A stretch of 64,000 bases of DNA from Symbiodinium natans (lineage: Eukaryota; Sar; Dinophyceae; Suessiales; Symbiodiniaceae), in assembly GCA_905221605.1 (NCBI GenBank), contig CAJNDS010000347.1, positions 656,001-720,000 on the forward strand, read 5' to 3'. Position 1 is the first letter of the stretch, and every line of letters starts with the position of its first letter. A program made the translations under genes and the position numbers. This document shows, in pieces, positions 59,101-61,652 of the stretch. The notes beneath the pieces were generated by a model. It was not told the origin of the DNA and ran no database searches. It saw only the letters and a list, made by a program, of their open reading frames with translations.

Positions 59101-59451
59101 TGGGGAGTTCAGGGTCTCTAGGGCTTTTGGGTTATGGAGTTCGAACGCAGAACACTAGCAGACGCAACACCAGGCCGGCACTACCCTGAACCCCAAAACC
59201 CTACCAAAAATCAAAGCTCCAAAACACGAACCCCCCAAACAAACCCCAAAACTTGGGGCTTATACTGACAGTCCTTAATCGGGATAATAGGGGGTATTTT
59301 TATCTCCATTAAGGACAGAAAGAAGGAAGGGGGAACATCCCAACCCAACTCCCTCAACTCAGGACAGGCCTCTCACTGTCCCGGGGGCGCCCCGGCTCGC
59401 TGCACGGGGGGCCGCGTCGCAGCCGAGGATGGCGGCTGGGGAGTTCGGAGG
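20502..59451 (+). CDS. giant multi-exon gene: substrate-binding-like domain plus GCC2/GCC3 Cys-rich repeats
   Basis: At least 23 exons of 28-137 bases on the plus strand, flanked by AG and GT, are separated by repeat-filled introns. At roughly 19 of 22 junctions the phases agree and the sense is continuous. Some ends were chosen with phase in mind, so the test is not fully independent. The N-terminal part (ANTDLLKILIQE joined to VLGYNV...LYALMGC) resembles ABC-type substrate-binding proteins of the glycine-betaine type. Middle exons are aromatic- and Cys-rich. From 35.9 kb the product becomes repeats of the form CxxCPxGTF...CxxC, the GCC2/GCC3 ephrin-receptor-like module, which is extracellular in known proteins. 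A surface or secreted binding protein is the likely product. The true 5' and 3' ends are not seen, and an exon near 61.2 kb may belong. Confidence 0.7.
21417..21503 (+). CDS. exon, substrate-binding-like domain
   Basis: 29 codons in phase 0: VLGYNVHQYSEE, then a Ser/Ala stretch, then ALYALMGCQAG. A LGY-x-V motif after a TxLLxxxLxE helix is characteristic of OpuAC-like binding proteins. Confidence 0.7.
22020..22133 (+). CDS. exon, substrate-binding-like domain
   Basis: Exactly 38 codons between TGGCAG and GTCGGG, phase 0 at both ends. Contains EEDRGCEQREIRYHMFVDSW and a CLDCG end. Confidence 0.7.
23725..23796 (+). CDS. exon, Gly-rich
   Basis: 24 codons, phase 0 both ends, acceptor CGTGCAG and donor GTGGGG. 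Encodes GEVPRSGGSMGYSGVDGM and a short tail. Confidence 0.6.
25322..25430 (+). CDS. exon with N-glycosylation sequons
   Basis: 109 bases, phase 0 start, phase 1 end. Encodes DNFSAVTTSAADKLKPCNQT and onward, with two sequons (NQT, NST), consistent with an extracellular protein. Confidence 0.65.
25886..25917 (+). CDS. short exon
   Basis: Begins with two bases completing the previous codon, then YYMLTGDVDG. Two donors (25909 or 25918) both give phase 0; the frame stays open further, to 25976. Confidence 0.5.
26499..26635 (+). CDS. exon, aromatic/Cys-rich
   Basis: 45 codons plus 2 bases. Contains CEVVDGSRYTARCYDDYWWL followed by APACRTCW. Clean acceptor AAACAG and donor GTTTTG. Confidence 0.7.
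26873..27160. repeat. CAAACCCC array
   Basis: About 290 bases of the 8-mer CAAACCCC with small gaps, an 8-base variant of the telomere-like unit, inside the intron 26636-28428. Both strands are open in several frames for this reason. Confidence 0.95.
27395..27560. repeat. degenerate ~28-base repeat (CCCACTACCCACT)
   Basis: Several imperfect copies of a unit with GGAATCCCACTACCCACT, in an intron. It is not of the telomere-like type. Confidence 0.7.
28429..28500 (+). CDS. exon
   Basis: One base completes the previous codon, then LESQATMQKAAAFHMPLAQA and FGS. Acceptor TAAAAG is formed by the telomere-like repeat itself. Confidence 0.55.
28721..28782 (+). CDS. exon, Gly-rich
   Basis: Starts in the phase left by the exon ending at 28500. 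Encodes LLYAGGGCFGGPGASGFGEG. Its 3' phase does not match the next exon found, so a further small exon or another donor is likely. Confidence 0.45.
30391..30469 (+). CDS. exon, aromatic-rich
   Basis: Encodes FYWWEPDETFLSLDPSLVVF and FPKFSRQ-type ending, with donor GTGCGG in phase 0. Confidence 0.6.
31443..31526. repeat. AGCCTAA variant array
   Basis: A dozen perfect copies of CCTAAAG, a one-base variant of CCCTAAA, flanked on both sides by normal CCCTAAA copies. Confidence 0.95.
31700..31727 (+). CDS. short exon
   Basis: ARLRFDYTT plus one base, between TTGCGCAG and GTGACT. Its phase matches the exon at 32563. Confidence 0.5.
32563..32632 (+). CDS. exon
   Basis: Encodes GRLVSHDLGLLAPYVAEFLQ and KS. 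It is bounded by TACTCAG and GTGGGC. The acceptor sits at the end of a copy of the dispersed 28-bp motif. Confidence 0.65.
33375..33489 (+). CDS. exon
   Basis: 115 bases. Encodes VEISDVRALVSAFGPNVTSY and DVACSHL..., with one sequon (NVT). Phase fits the preceding exon and ends at 0. Confidence 0.65.
33668..33744. repeat. (GA)n microsatellite
   Basis: About 77 bases of alternating GA with one interruption, in an intron. Confidence 0.95.
34562..34639 (+). CDS. candidate exon
   Basis: 26 codons in phase 0 from TGGCCCAG to GTTTAG, encoding VDTGPHRLRCRTAMEAPDAL. Its 3' phase does not match 35421, so it is provisional. Confidence 0.4.
35263..35400. repeat. GGGTTGTTCA/GGGTTGTTAA repeat
   Basis: About a dozen copies of a 10-base unit, in an intron, immediately before the exon at 35421. 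Confidence 0.85.
35421..35478 (+). CDS. exon
   Basis: Encodes FGLFDDMRQEYVNVREAR, with 2 bases left that are completed by the exon at 35867. Confidence 0.55.
35867..35948 (+). CDS. exon, first GCC2/GCC3-type repeat
   Basis: Encodes CLKDAQYVSCRPCPVGTFSE. The CRPCPVGTFS core is the classic ephrin-receptor-like module. Donor GTAGAC in phase 0. Confidence 0.75.
36528..36609 (+). CDS. exon, GCC2/GCC3-type repeat
   Basis: Encodes MTFRCSACPAGFRQPSAAAS and FCLPCAP. The last codon is completed by the next exon to give CAPGTF, a canonical module junction. Confidence 0.75.
36845..37155. repeat. CCCCTAAA array with CCCCTGAA sub-blocks
   Basis: About 38 copies of an 8-base variant. TGAA-type copies are grouped in two blocks, which suggests local copying of runs rather than independent point changes. 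Confidence 0.95.
37318..37675. repeat. AT-rich microsatellites (AATAT)n and (ATCT)n
   Basis: ATAATATA-type repeats at 37318-37490, then ATCTATCG/ATCTATCT repeats at 37538-37675, in the intron 36610-38079. Confidence 0.95.
38080..38136 (+). CDS. exon, GCC2/GCC3-type repeat
   Basis: Encodes GTFKAERSREECTPCCLAS. It starts in the phase required by 36609. Confidence 0.7.
38485..38650. repeat. intronic hairpin element, ~165 bp
   Basis: Inverted arms 38524-38554 and 38586-38618 pair with few mismatches, and a second, weaker pairing extends outward to about 38485 and 38650. It has MITE- or introner-like size and shape. Confidence 0.7.
39272..39366 (+). CDS. exon, GCC2/GCC3-type repeat
   Basis: Encodes FGTFQDQTGAQECQPCANGT, then TTPPGHQS. 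The donor GTTCGG opens the 17.4-kb intron that holds the retrotransposons. Confidence 0.75.
39545..40153 (-). pseudogene. element B polyprotein, truncated start of reverse transcriptase
   Basis: In a frame shifted by one base from the preceding part. A Glu-rich coiled-coil linker is followed by GRRRARICACGNFIS and YAPGLDSTTFR, the N-terminal signature of Copia RT (RVT_2). It stops within about 20 residues. The YVDD core, RNase H and 3' LTR are absent. Confidence 0.8.
40098..40988 (-). pseudogene. element B polyprotein, continuation: 2OG-Fe(II)-oxygenase-like domain
   Basis: Continues the B frame directly after the target duplication. Motif SLHRDGHN gives an HxD pair (40620-40628). About 65 residues later PRKLHGPMPWKGNRVSL gives the second His (40422-40424) and an Arg nine residues on (40395-40397). 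HxD...H...R with these spacings is the iron- and 2-oxoglutarate-binding signature of the double-stranded beta-helix oxygenases. A GDYKDGQLWV strand between them fits the fold. The segment then runs into a frame change. In other Copia elements this place, between integrase and RT, is a linker. Confidence 0.65.
40989..40993. repeat. target-site duplication TTCAT, left copy
   Basis: Abuts the 5' LTR; the matching copy is at 50143-50147 directly after the 3' LTR. Five bases is the standard length for Copia integrases. Confidence 0.95.
40994..41148 (+). repeat. element A 5' LTR (155 bp)
   Basis: Identical to 49988-50142 at all 155 positions. Ends are 7-base inverted repeats AGTTGTT/AACAACT; the usual TG...CA lies two or three bases inside. 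Confidence 0.95.
41148..41160 (+). other. primer-binding site candidate
   Basis: TGGTTATCAGCCG at the LTR edge resembles TGGTATCAGAGC, the initiator-Met-tRNA primer site of many Copia elements, with one extra T. Confidence 0.6.
41630..42619 (+). CDS. HAD-phosphatase-like ORF between 5' LTR and gag
   Basis: The frame is open from 41582 to the TAA at 42617 but has no ATG anywhere; 41630 is a TTG. The N-terminal half is basic, Ser/Arg/Pro-rich. The C-terminal half carries the four haloacid-dehalogenase motifs in order: VLLAIDFHQVLD (motif I), LELVILSYCG (II), GPLGKAKHL (III Lys) and VGLLDDRDD (IV). The second Asp of motif I is His, so a phosphatase or phosphotransfer reaction is not assured. 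It lies in the same direction as gag-pol, in what should be the 5' leader. Expression would need splicing, non-AUG start or a frame change. It is probably a captured host gene. Confidence 0.6.
   Translation: MSRLDSELARVSVGPSLLPRSCVVVITDSGSGRRQRGGKSGRRDHRREVLWTFTSERDTIAQLRDPSELQLRILHFCTRAVEASKGRELWDFEDSRAFADHLGIEEDLRAALFDPDPVAGVAVSAWPQPSQAPEDPCLARTNAPEFLQGPVRTNLRNRPPTPPRAKVRLRSSSSLHRSRSPSRLLGHQPQRVLLAIDFHQVLDKCWADTRSFLRDLQAYHNPNIALELVILSYCGHKRRVETRGTLRRELVQPIRAEFTDQPTGPLGKAKHLQACAQAEGFDHVGLLDDRDDITSECETYGFKPFLVTPHLYLTQLWPRVRSWLNSLAQ
42620..42981. other. element A leader between HAD-like ORF and gag
   Basis: 362 bases without a plausible ORF in the plus direction. It could carry splice sites or an internal start signal for gag; none is obvious. 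Confidence 0.4.
42982..45006 (+). CDS. element A Gag
   Basis: 674 residues from ATG at 42982. Residues about 115-250 are a long Gln/Ala/Val coiled coil. A run of Asp with few interruptions, encoded by GAC/GAT repeats, is at 44055-44130. The region from about 415 (DLSGVTIPTLPTDAASFRGW) on is a Copia capsid-like domain. The ORF overlaps the pol ORF by 107 bases in another frame, so Pol would be made by frameshift or re-initiation at 44900. Confidence 0.85.
44900..48808 (+). CDS. element A Pol, first part (protease, integrase, methyltransferase-like, RT start)
   Basis: 1302 codons from ATG at 44900. CCCH finger C80, C88, C94, H98; retropepsin motif IADSGAG with D200; HHCC-type zinc segment at about 390-410; integrase D438, D505, E536 with 30 residues between the last two. 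Then a methyltransferase-like domain: LVEYACDPESLIG near 860, SLPCSPWS with C921, FEWPEH with E974, and a RKPWMLATN end. Last comes the RT start to SLYGHPQAGRLWQQY. The frame breaks at a two-base AT duplication at about 48780-48783 (CAGTATATC), after which RT continues in the frame of the next ORF. Confidence 0.85.
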   Translation: MPTKIPFAKPAAAKAAAVPKAPPPTKPEVPGQPGPRQPPPKKPPKGAAKGEGKGDKKAKGLGKDKEQPKAAPKAKYKAPCLFYPTGSCTRGENCPFSHDIPEAAPPKAKDKPQAKGGAVPKAPSKTTAAAVAFASVPSASSTPIFSAVVRACTAPLRAITRVLALVSPVTQYALPATVTAPALQSSVIAPATYEVEWIADSGAGRGLGSTEALISAGIPAELVHDNLTTSADPIEFATGGGRRSGNVTVGLEGDMFGHSNTYMLKSCPLVRSLGEIVEQNQRPFVWLPGCLPYFASSAESIQVSCDESERTYAHRIEENVPIFKERIQVVPGLAASASSVPAPAPLALGDAPPVRAPPEPTDHPSDADSEGGVDEMSEELKRARSVEHRLAHFPKSLHCPACKIAKCYRKRIVRYREDPLADRGLDPVTSFGERIAVDFIVVSRSAELTPKRPTAEHYVLVIRDEFSGFLQGTPVTSRDSAKVAAQIRKFLGPRAATKTIVCKADNAKEFETAAAELGILLETSLENYFPHNASLERDVRTYQEAVRATHIAAGFTMFPELWTVTCQYVSVSLALSRAQPENADEVEEAAKPTRFEAISGEAFTGPKWLLGQLVFYRVADKDKIPKFAGSCLPGIFAGWRLDYGCRYRGVVLVLDYEKLKTRASGFQSLIALPQEEVVVDGPCKLPIHAAQEDSLAKFSTERLEDIPAISIPFSEGPIILPTSKRAEYITLDRIIKFGPTDGCKACSFDAARHNPTCRRRFDALIKAEREAREKAKLVTPASAPEAVPESPPHPGPFAPPRDDLRSDETAAAARGSDPAGPRIGGSSTEPVFEVVGQPASDPWEKLGRVRKIATDLPGLGTLVEYACDPESLIGQQLPQFGLKVLRLTEQTVDLSNPTHVLQVVEQLKAQHGADLWVSLPCSPWSAMQELNLHRLGEAFTSNLQAQQDRSQYMLELALQVAEYVVLHHGRLVFEWPEHCKGWRLPQLQQFLRRHCLYTVRFDGCMLGLKGQRNKPIRKPWMLATNCRRVVEVFAQYQCTHCPDEHESAEGGNAAATAYYTVPFVNSVIEALFPRQFFQSQVPALGCKPDPSDVDHASLSGLDRHLGLVTMSLTRREWQSNAAAMKAVRDEAEGLRRNQTWDDATACDPAELKSQARTLGIDIKIADLMVLCGVKHIELDPSHHKFKGRIVYRGDRVHTQDGDAVFFNEVSTTPTTLTALNVTLWWGAQEGHTTTTADAVQAFLQSSLPEGELTYVILPPELWLQDWSRRFKRVAVRLRKSLYGHPQAGRLWQQYILKSASSA
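48780..49908 (+). pseudogene. element A Pol, second part (RT core and RNase H)
   Basis: Continues RT in another frame: YVDD catalytic motif at 48883-48894, thumb and connection, then RNase H with VYADAD, STTEAE and KEDNEA segments carrying the acidic residues. Stop at 49906-49908, 79 bases before the 3' LTR. Apart from the frame break at 48780 the sequence looks undamaged, so the copy may be dead only by this recent two-base change. Confidence 0.85.
49975..49987 (+). other. polypurine tract of element A
   Basis: AGAATGAGGGGGG directly upstream of the 3' LTR, the expected plus-strand priming site. Confidence 0.8.
49988..50142 (+). repeat. element A 3' LTR (155 bp)
   Basis: Identical to the 5' LTR. 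Its minus strand supplies the last nine codons and the stop of the 1997-codon ORF of element B. Confidence 0.95.
50116..56109 (-). CDS. element B polyprotein, main part (Gag, proteases, methyltransferase-like, integrase)
   Basis: ORF of 1997 codons from ATG at 56109; the last nine codons lie in the LTR of element A. Rough residues: Gag-like helical region 430-640; CCCH finger C708-H728; CCHC knuckle C738-x2-C741-x4-H746-x4-C751; retropepsin motifs LVDTAATH (D867) and MLDSGASH (D1028); methyltransferase-like domain with HLFSGK (F1229-G1231), GGPPC (C1282), MESP (E1358) and a FDQGALGHALVKPTTF segment; integrase DDE D1561, D1711, E1747 with 35 residues between the last two. All catalytic integrase residues are present. 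The first 430 residues are Pro/Gly-rich and low-complexity. Copia-type order is clear, with the methyltransferase-like insertion between protease and integrase. Confidence 0.85.
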   Translation of the reverse strand: MFNAMDMMRRRSEPGLSPTANEAEENRGDGGEERQQVVQALTDGREVAMIQPTSQVENEVVPVPAANPFWSERAQEEIRLRQSRPASLPASGGDRSGGTTRRPPSLHDLMGQEPAPVERPSSGLMGQMERGTIGGTQAEEELIPDLSGEEQGEDMAVVKRALKELLVQTKELGNRLHRVEEKSYTSAASGSASRARSTGVVDANAAYPLGMTPEKQYPPGQVFYTDGMGGFWTVLPDGTWLPIEGYDLPKGCDLQSLPGSRKGDAQVEDEKEVPMMHVAEGKKPSRLPPLSYPMGGPASGGYASGPPGLTHAPITSLPSGVDGSAAPMGNQPGFVSARETSTQENLAGSGGYTMVDDVPYRWKMIAGKLELEKVPLTAFTPGIGHGLPQGPGGRVSLPPGAVVPRGMPNIGDSSGTERPEALGKHVMSLPTLANYTPSNPTALGDWIAMIEPMLSSLTDTGRVWRQCVYTKAYQAYAKWLSVSPLERLGIKAELEGLKVVRTVHVLLEQRAVSLLLQAIPERLKTEIVSTRMLGSVMIFYKLLTVYQPGGANERSTMLNFLVQPSSATSISEAIKGVRQWAQWRSRLRELRASEPDATLLIKGLDALSSALLAKHPTVHFRVASFREKLGVDYSPTSETATQLAEMLQAEFELLLHSAGDPEVKQDSDAKKRARLNKAQKGTGDETEEGDKGKGKGKRYSGDGERPFCWIYGKTEAGCKFGSRCKFRHDKASLERGRCFECGAVGHLQPQCPYKDGASSNVDSNPERNRSKGNSPKGGKGGKGAKWGNAKKAEVAEGGDETANVGLEKGSASPSSPSTPNQVLAEALEVLKSMKLSSAQSASSGDPSVRMLCGSGLFQQEGRVALVDTAATHLARTLFPWECLPDTTVMVQSALGGVTMRITEKGTLIREDNGPLIIPLWLILEFGANLTVINGMCHVSAKSSLDQLLWFEHGCLVMDYKTAEKMVLHAERQRASWSHSQWRNGRADCGVGSSDATLLPKQGEGRGVCVLHVARVSDTNECSGMGMLDSGASHPLRSLRPGEQLPQQKVLVSLAVGSREMCITPGGTLVTPEMVDPLVPIGKASALVGLRVQWRGGKCTASHPVLGELRVRDLNGCPCLEKEVALQIIDEMDWCSPKQALKVARMVQGCPNTDNEVAVKASLQSAARTASANEEEFVQACWRFLRWYYGDIPENTLMELLPRGDIAALPFNRHKRRRLARAKRVVVHLFSGKQKWHFPSRDVEVLELDLKKGGDLHNSSVWKYLLHLAAEGKVVAVVGGPPCRTVSRLRGEDGGPPVLRRRCGPERLGLKSLPWPHQELAQKDGVLLLKMLFLYDVAVHSRCGTAEVINGSSVFFGMESPGDPELIGKDFSQNGKTVLSAEDLVDGSQKGFSSPTFWSWPEVKRFCERYGMYAAHFDQGALGHALVKPTTFLVSDMELWESLEQVRVVVPWSATFASTLEERIGQSSIWARWAFGLVKRIRHRLAQWLQESDAERETMVSKKEEREGTLRRLTAEERAFRDHCLRGHIPFRRDCQICVSAAGKERRHLRRKHGDAYTLSLDLAGPYKCSKDAHQQKPRHAVIGVYQFPMLDPNVGRPPEKEEDADEVEDQVADEGAGVGEWLGDAVANFEEEDSAPVEPAPVLEAEVLKIQASEKSWKELKDHLTQPVRMINFVMVEPIVDKQQTTVLSAVQRMMVRLQRHGYPVLRIHSDRAGEFVNARFRSFCETRLIYRTTGDPGVPQTNGRAEACVGLFKRGVRSLLKEARLGPAYWALAARHWSMLRWHKAERELGLNPKALHPFGAQIQVKRRPWELLGPDGTKKGRQWVDRTQPALLLGPCDDLPGGYWVEAQGTAKDPDELVLFPCTTIFSNIKEPPELKLEGVVEEQEPSPPEHRLKGKKPALRFADEEGPPLPPPRDPPVRHRLVAKSPASSLRGHVGSLRLLRKRGESPPLEIFEDDMQGLGELEENADVEDNVPGDEYWPTCCSPHESCLSANST
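50143..50147. repeat. target-site duplication TTCAT, right copy
   Basis: Directly follows the 3' LTR and matches 40989-40993. Confidence 0.95.
56299..56320 (-). other. relict dinoflagellate spliced leader upstream of element B
   Basis: The minus strand contains CCATTTTGGCTCAAG, identical to the 3' 15 bases of the conserved dinoflagellate spliced leader. It is preceded by CCGGTA where the leader has CCGTAG. It lies about 190 bases before the element B ATG, in the same direction. Such relicts mark genes that passed through a trans-spliced mRNA and were reinserted as cDNA. Confidence 0.7.
56380..56735. repeat. telomere-like arrays at the 5' side of element B
   Basis: CCCTAAA copies at 56382-56432, a poly-C tract at about 56520-56540, then TTTAGGG copies to the acceptor at 56735. 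Confidence 0.9.
56736..56815 (+). CDS. exon after the retrotransposon-bearing intron
   Basis: Encodes RGLNVSCVPCETGLECPSLA. Acceptor TTGCAG gives phase 0, exactly the phase left at 39366, supporting one gene across the insertion. Confidence 0.65.
56835..57870. repeat. intronic G-rich then C-rich telomere-like repeats
   Basis: TTTAGGG and TTTTGGGGTTCAGGG variants from 56835 to 57680, then CCCTAAA copies at 57780-57870, ending just before the exon at 57888. A ~60-base higher-order unit (TTTGGATTTTGGGGTT...GGGG) repeats several times around 57030-57240. Confidence 0.9.
57888..57951 (+). CDS. exon
   Basis: Encodes RGLQSGLSPTGEAPQILPGF and M. Phase at the 5' end needs a small missing exon after 56815; one candidate lies near 56930-56960. 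Confidence 0.45.
58909..58979 (+). CDS. exon, Cys-rich
   Basis: Encodes RAFCCLAKDAADLSIFRCGC and WAY. Its 5' phase fits 57951 and its 3' phase fits 59368. Confidence 0.5.
59368..59451 (+). CDS. exon, Cys/Gly-rich
   Basis: Encodes ASHCPGGAPARCTGGR, of the CPGG-x2-x-C-GGR form common in this protein class. The donor lies within a G-rich telomere-like start. A further candidate exon (SACVPCE) is at about 61194-61232. Confidence 0.5.
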
Positions 59452-61560
59452 GTTTAGGGTTTGCAGGGCTGGCTTTTTGGGTTCTTTTGGGGCTTTTTCC
59501 AAGTTTCGGGGTGGTCTTGGTTTAGGGTTTAGGGCTCAAGGGATTGAGTGCTTGTCGGGGCTAGGGTTTGGGGGCTTCTTAGGGTGGGTTTTAGGGCGGG
59601 CTGCTCGTATCAGAAAACAGAGGCCCACGTCGGCCAGGAAATCTCAAGGGCCCGGATCGAACACCACCGCTGCAGTGAAGGGCTGTAAGAATGAAAAGGT
59701 CATCATCCAATGACATCCCAAGAATTGAACATGTCCCGCATTGATTGTTTGCGACCTGGTGCACAAGGAGAAGGACCATCAGGACTCCTCAAATCAGCTC
59801 ACAGCGATGGTGCCCAGGGCTCCAGCGGGTGGTGGCATGTGGCCCTAAGCCCTAAAGTCGATGCTGAGGAGTGAATTGGACCAGCCATCCGACCAGGGTT
59901 CGGCAGCGCACAGGGCAGAGCCGTGCCAGATTATTCCCCGCGCTTCCTTCCGTGGGATCTCTTTCGCTCGTCGGCAAGCTCCAAAGCAGTGGACACAAAC
60001 TACTGGAAGGTTCAAATGGGTACTTATAAGTAGGGTTATATGTCCCCGAAATAAGGTTGTAATGAGTATATTGCCGAGGTTGGGACTTGAACTGGAAGCA
60101 CCTGCGACCCCTGGATGCCGAGAAGGGCTCCGCAAAGATTGGCCGCGCGAAATGCGCTCGCGTAAGCCCCTAGGCCCCTAAGCCCCGAAGCCCTGTTCTT
60201 TCAACTTCAACCCCAAGCACGATAACACCTAGACCGCTAAAGTGTGGGCCCTAAACCCTAAACCCTTTTCCCTAAACCCTAAGCCCAAGTCGCCTCAGAG
60301 AAAGCCTCTAGGGTACAGAGATTTGAGATTCGACGGGGCTCCGGGATGGAGTCCACCAAATTTCTGATGCAACTGACCGGCGCTGAGCCCACGGACGTAG
60401 GAAGTTTGAGGGTTCGGTTTTCGGATTTTCGGGTTTGGGATCTAGAGTTTCCGGTCCGGCTTCGGGGGGTGTCGTCCGGGTCTGGAGTTTTGGAGTTGGA
60501 GACACGAACATGCTGAGCCTCAAAAAACGCTCCCTGGAGCAGGTTTGCGCCACTTGCCCTCACGGGTGGAGGCCGGGAGTGAGAGGGGGGGAAGGTTGAG
60601 GGTGTAGGGTTTGGGGTTAGGGTTTAGGGTTTGGGGTTTCGGGTTAGGGTTTTGAAGATGGGGGTTTAAAACAAACTCTGGGCCCAACCGGGTACCCACA
60701 AGTGGAAGGAGTATGCTGAAAAAGAGACCCCCCCCAGATGGGACCTGATCTTCATCAGTTCAGTCCAAGTCTCGGCCGGGTTTTCCGCGCCTTGCTTTTT
60801 GTAGCCTTCAACCCTGAACCCTGAACCCTGAACCCTGAACCCTAAACCCTAAACCCTAAACCCTAAACCCTAAGCCTTATAGGCTCCAAATGAGAGCTCT
60901 AGAAAGCCCTGAGCCCCCAAGACCCCGAAGACAGAACCCCAAACATCCCCAAACCAACCAAACCCGGTTTGGGGTTTTGGTTTGGGGTTTAGGGGTTTAG
61001 GGGTTTAGGGGTTTAGGGGTTTAGGGGTTTAGGGGTTTAGGGGTTTAGGGGTTTAGGGGTTAGGCTTTAGGGTTTAGGGTTTAGGGTTTAGGGTTTAGGG
61101 TTTAGGATTTAGGATTTAGGGTTTAGGGTTTAGGGTTTAGGGAAACACCGCCCCCCCCCCCCCCCCGCGCGCACCCTCCTTCCCGTTGCGCGAGGTGGGC
61201 GGAGTTGGATTCGGCCTGCGTTCCTTGCGAGGTGCTGGCTCCCAGCTTCCTGAGACCCTGCAGTTTTACTCTTTGGGGTGGGGGGGTTGGGGGTGCAAGG
61301 TTTCGGGTTTAGGGCTACAGGGTTTAGGGCTTAGGGCGACTTAGGCTTTAGGAAACCCCAAGCCCCAAACCCCAAAACCCAAAACCCTAAACCGCTTTAG
61401 GGTTAAGGGTTTTTGGGTTAGGTTGTTAGAGTTTAGGGCTACGGGGGTTGCGAGCTTCGGGATATTTGGGGCTTGAGCGTTCAAGGGCTTTCCAGGACCA
61501 AGGGTCCTCCACCAGTGCAGGCTTTCAGCATTTCAGGGTCATTGTTGTGTAGCACTATTC
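59452..61560. other. telomere-like and unique patches, one candidate exon
   Basis: Contains a copy of the dispersed 28-bp motif (60001-60030), a short candidate exon at 61194-61232 (SACVPCE), and G- and C-rich arrays. The minus-strand ORFs at 59845-60135 and 60279-60563 have no support. Confidence 0.35.
60961..61142. repeat. TTTAGGGG then TTTAGGG array
   Basis: About ten copies of the 8-base TTTAGGGG (60985-61060) pass abruptly into 7-base TTTAGGG copies (61065-61142). Confidence 0.95.
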
Positions 61561-61652
61561 ATGTGCGTTAGGACAAGCATGCGACGAACGACGCAGCCGT
61601 TCGTCGCAAGCCGCCTGATTTCAGCTGCCGTTGTGTGTAGACTTTCGTCGCC

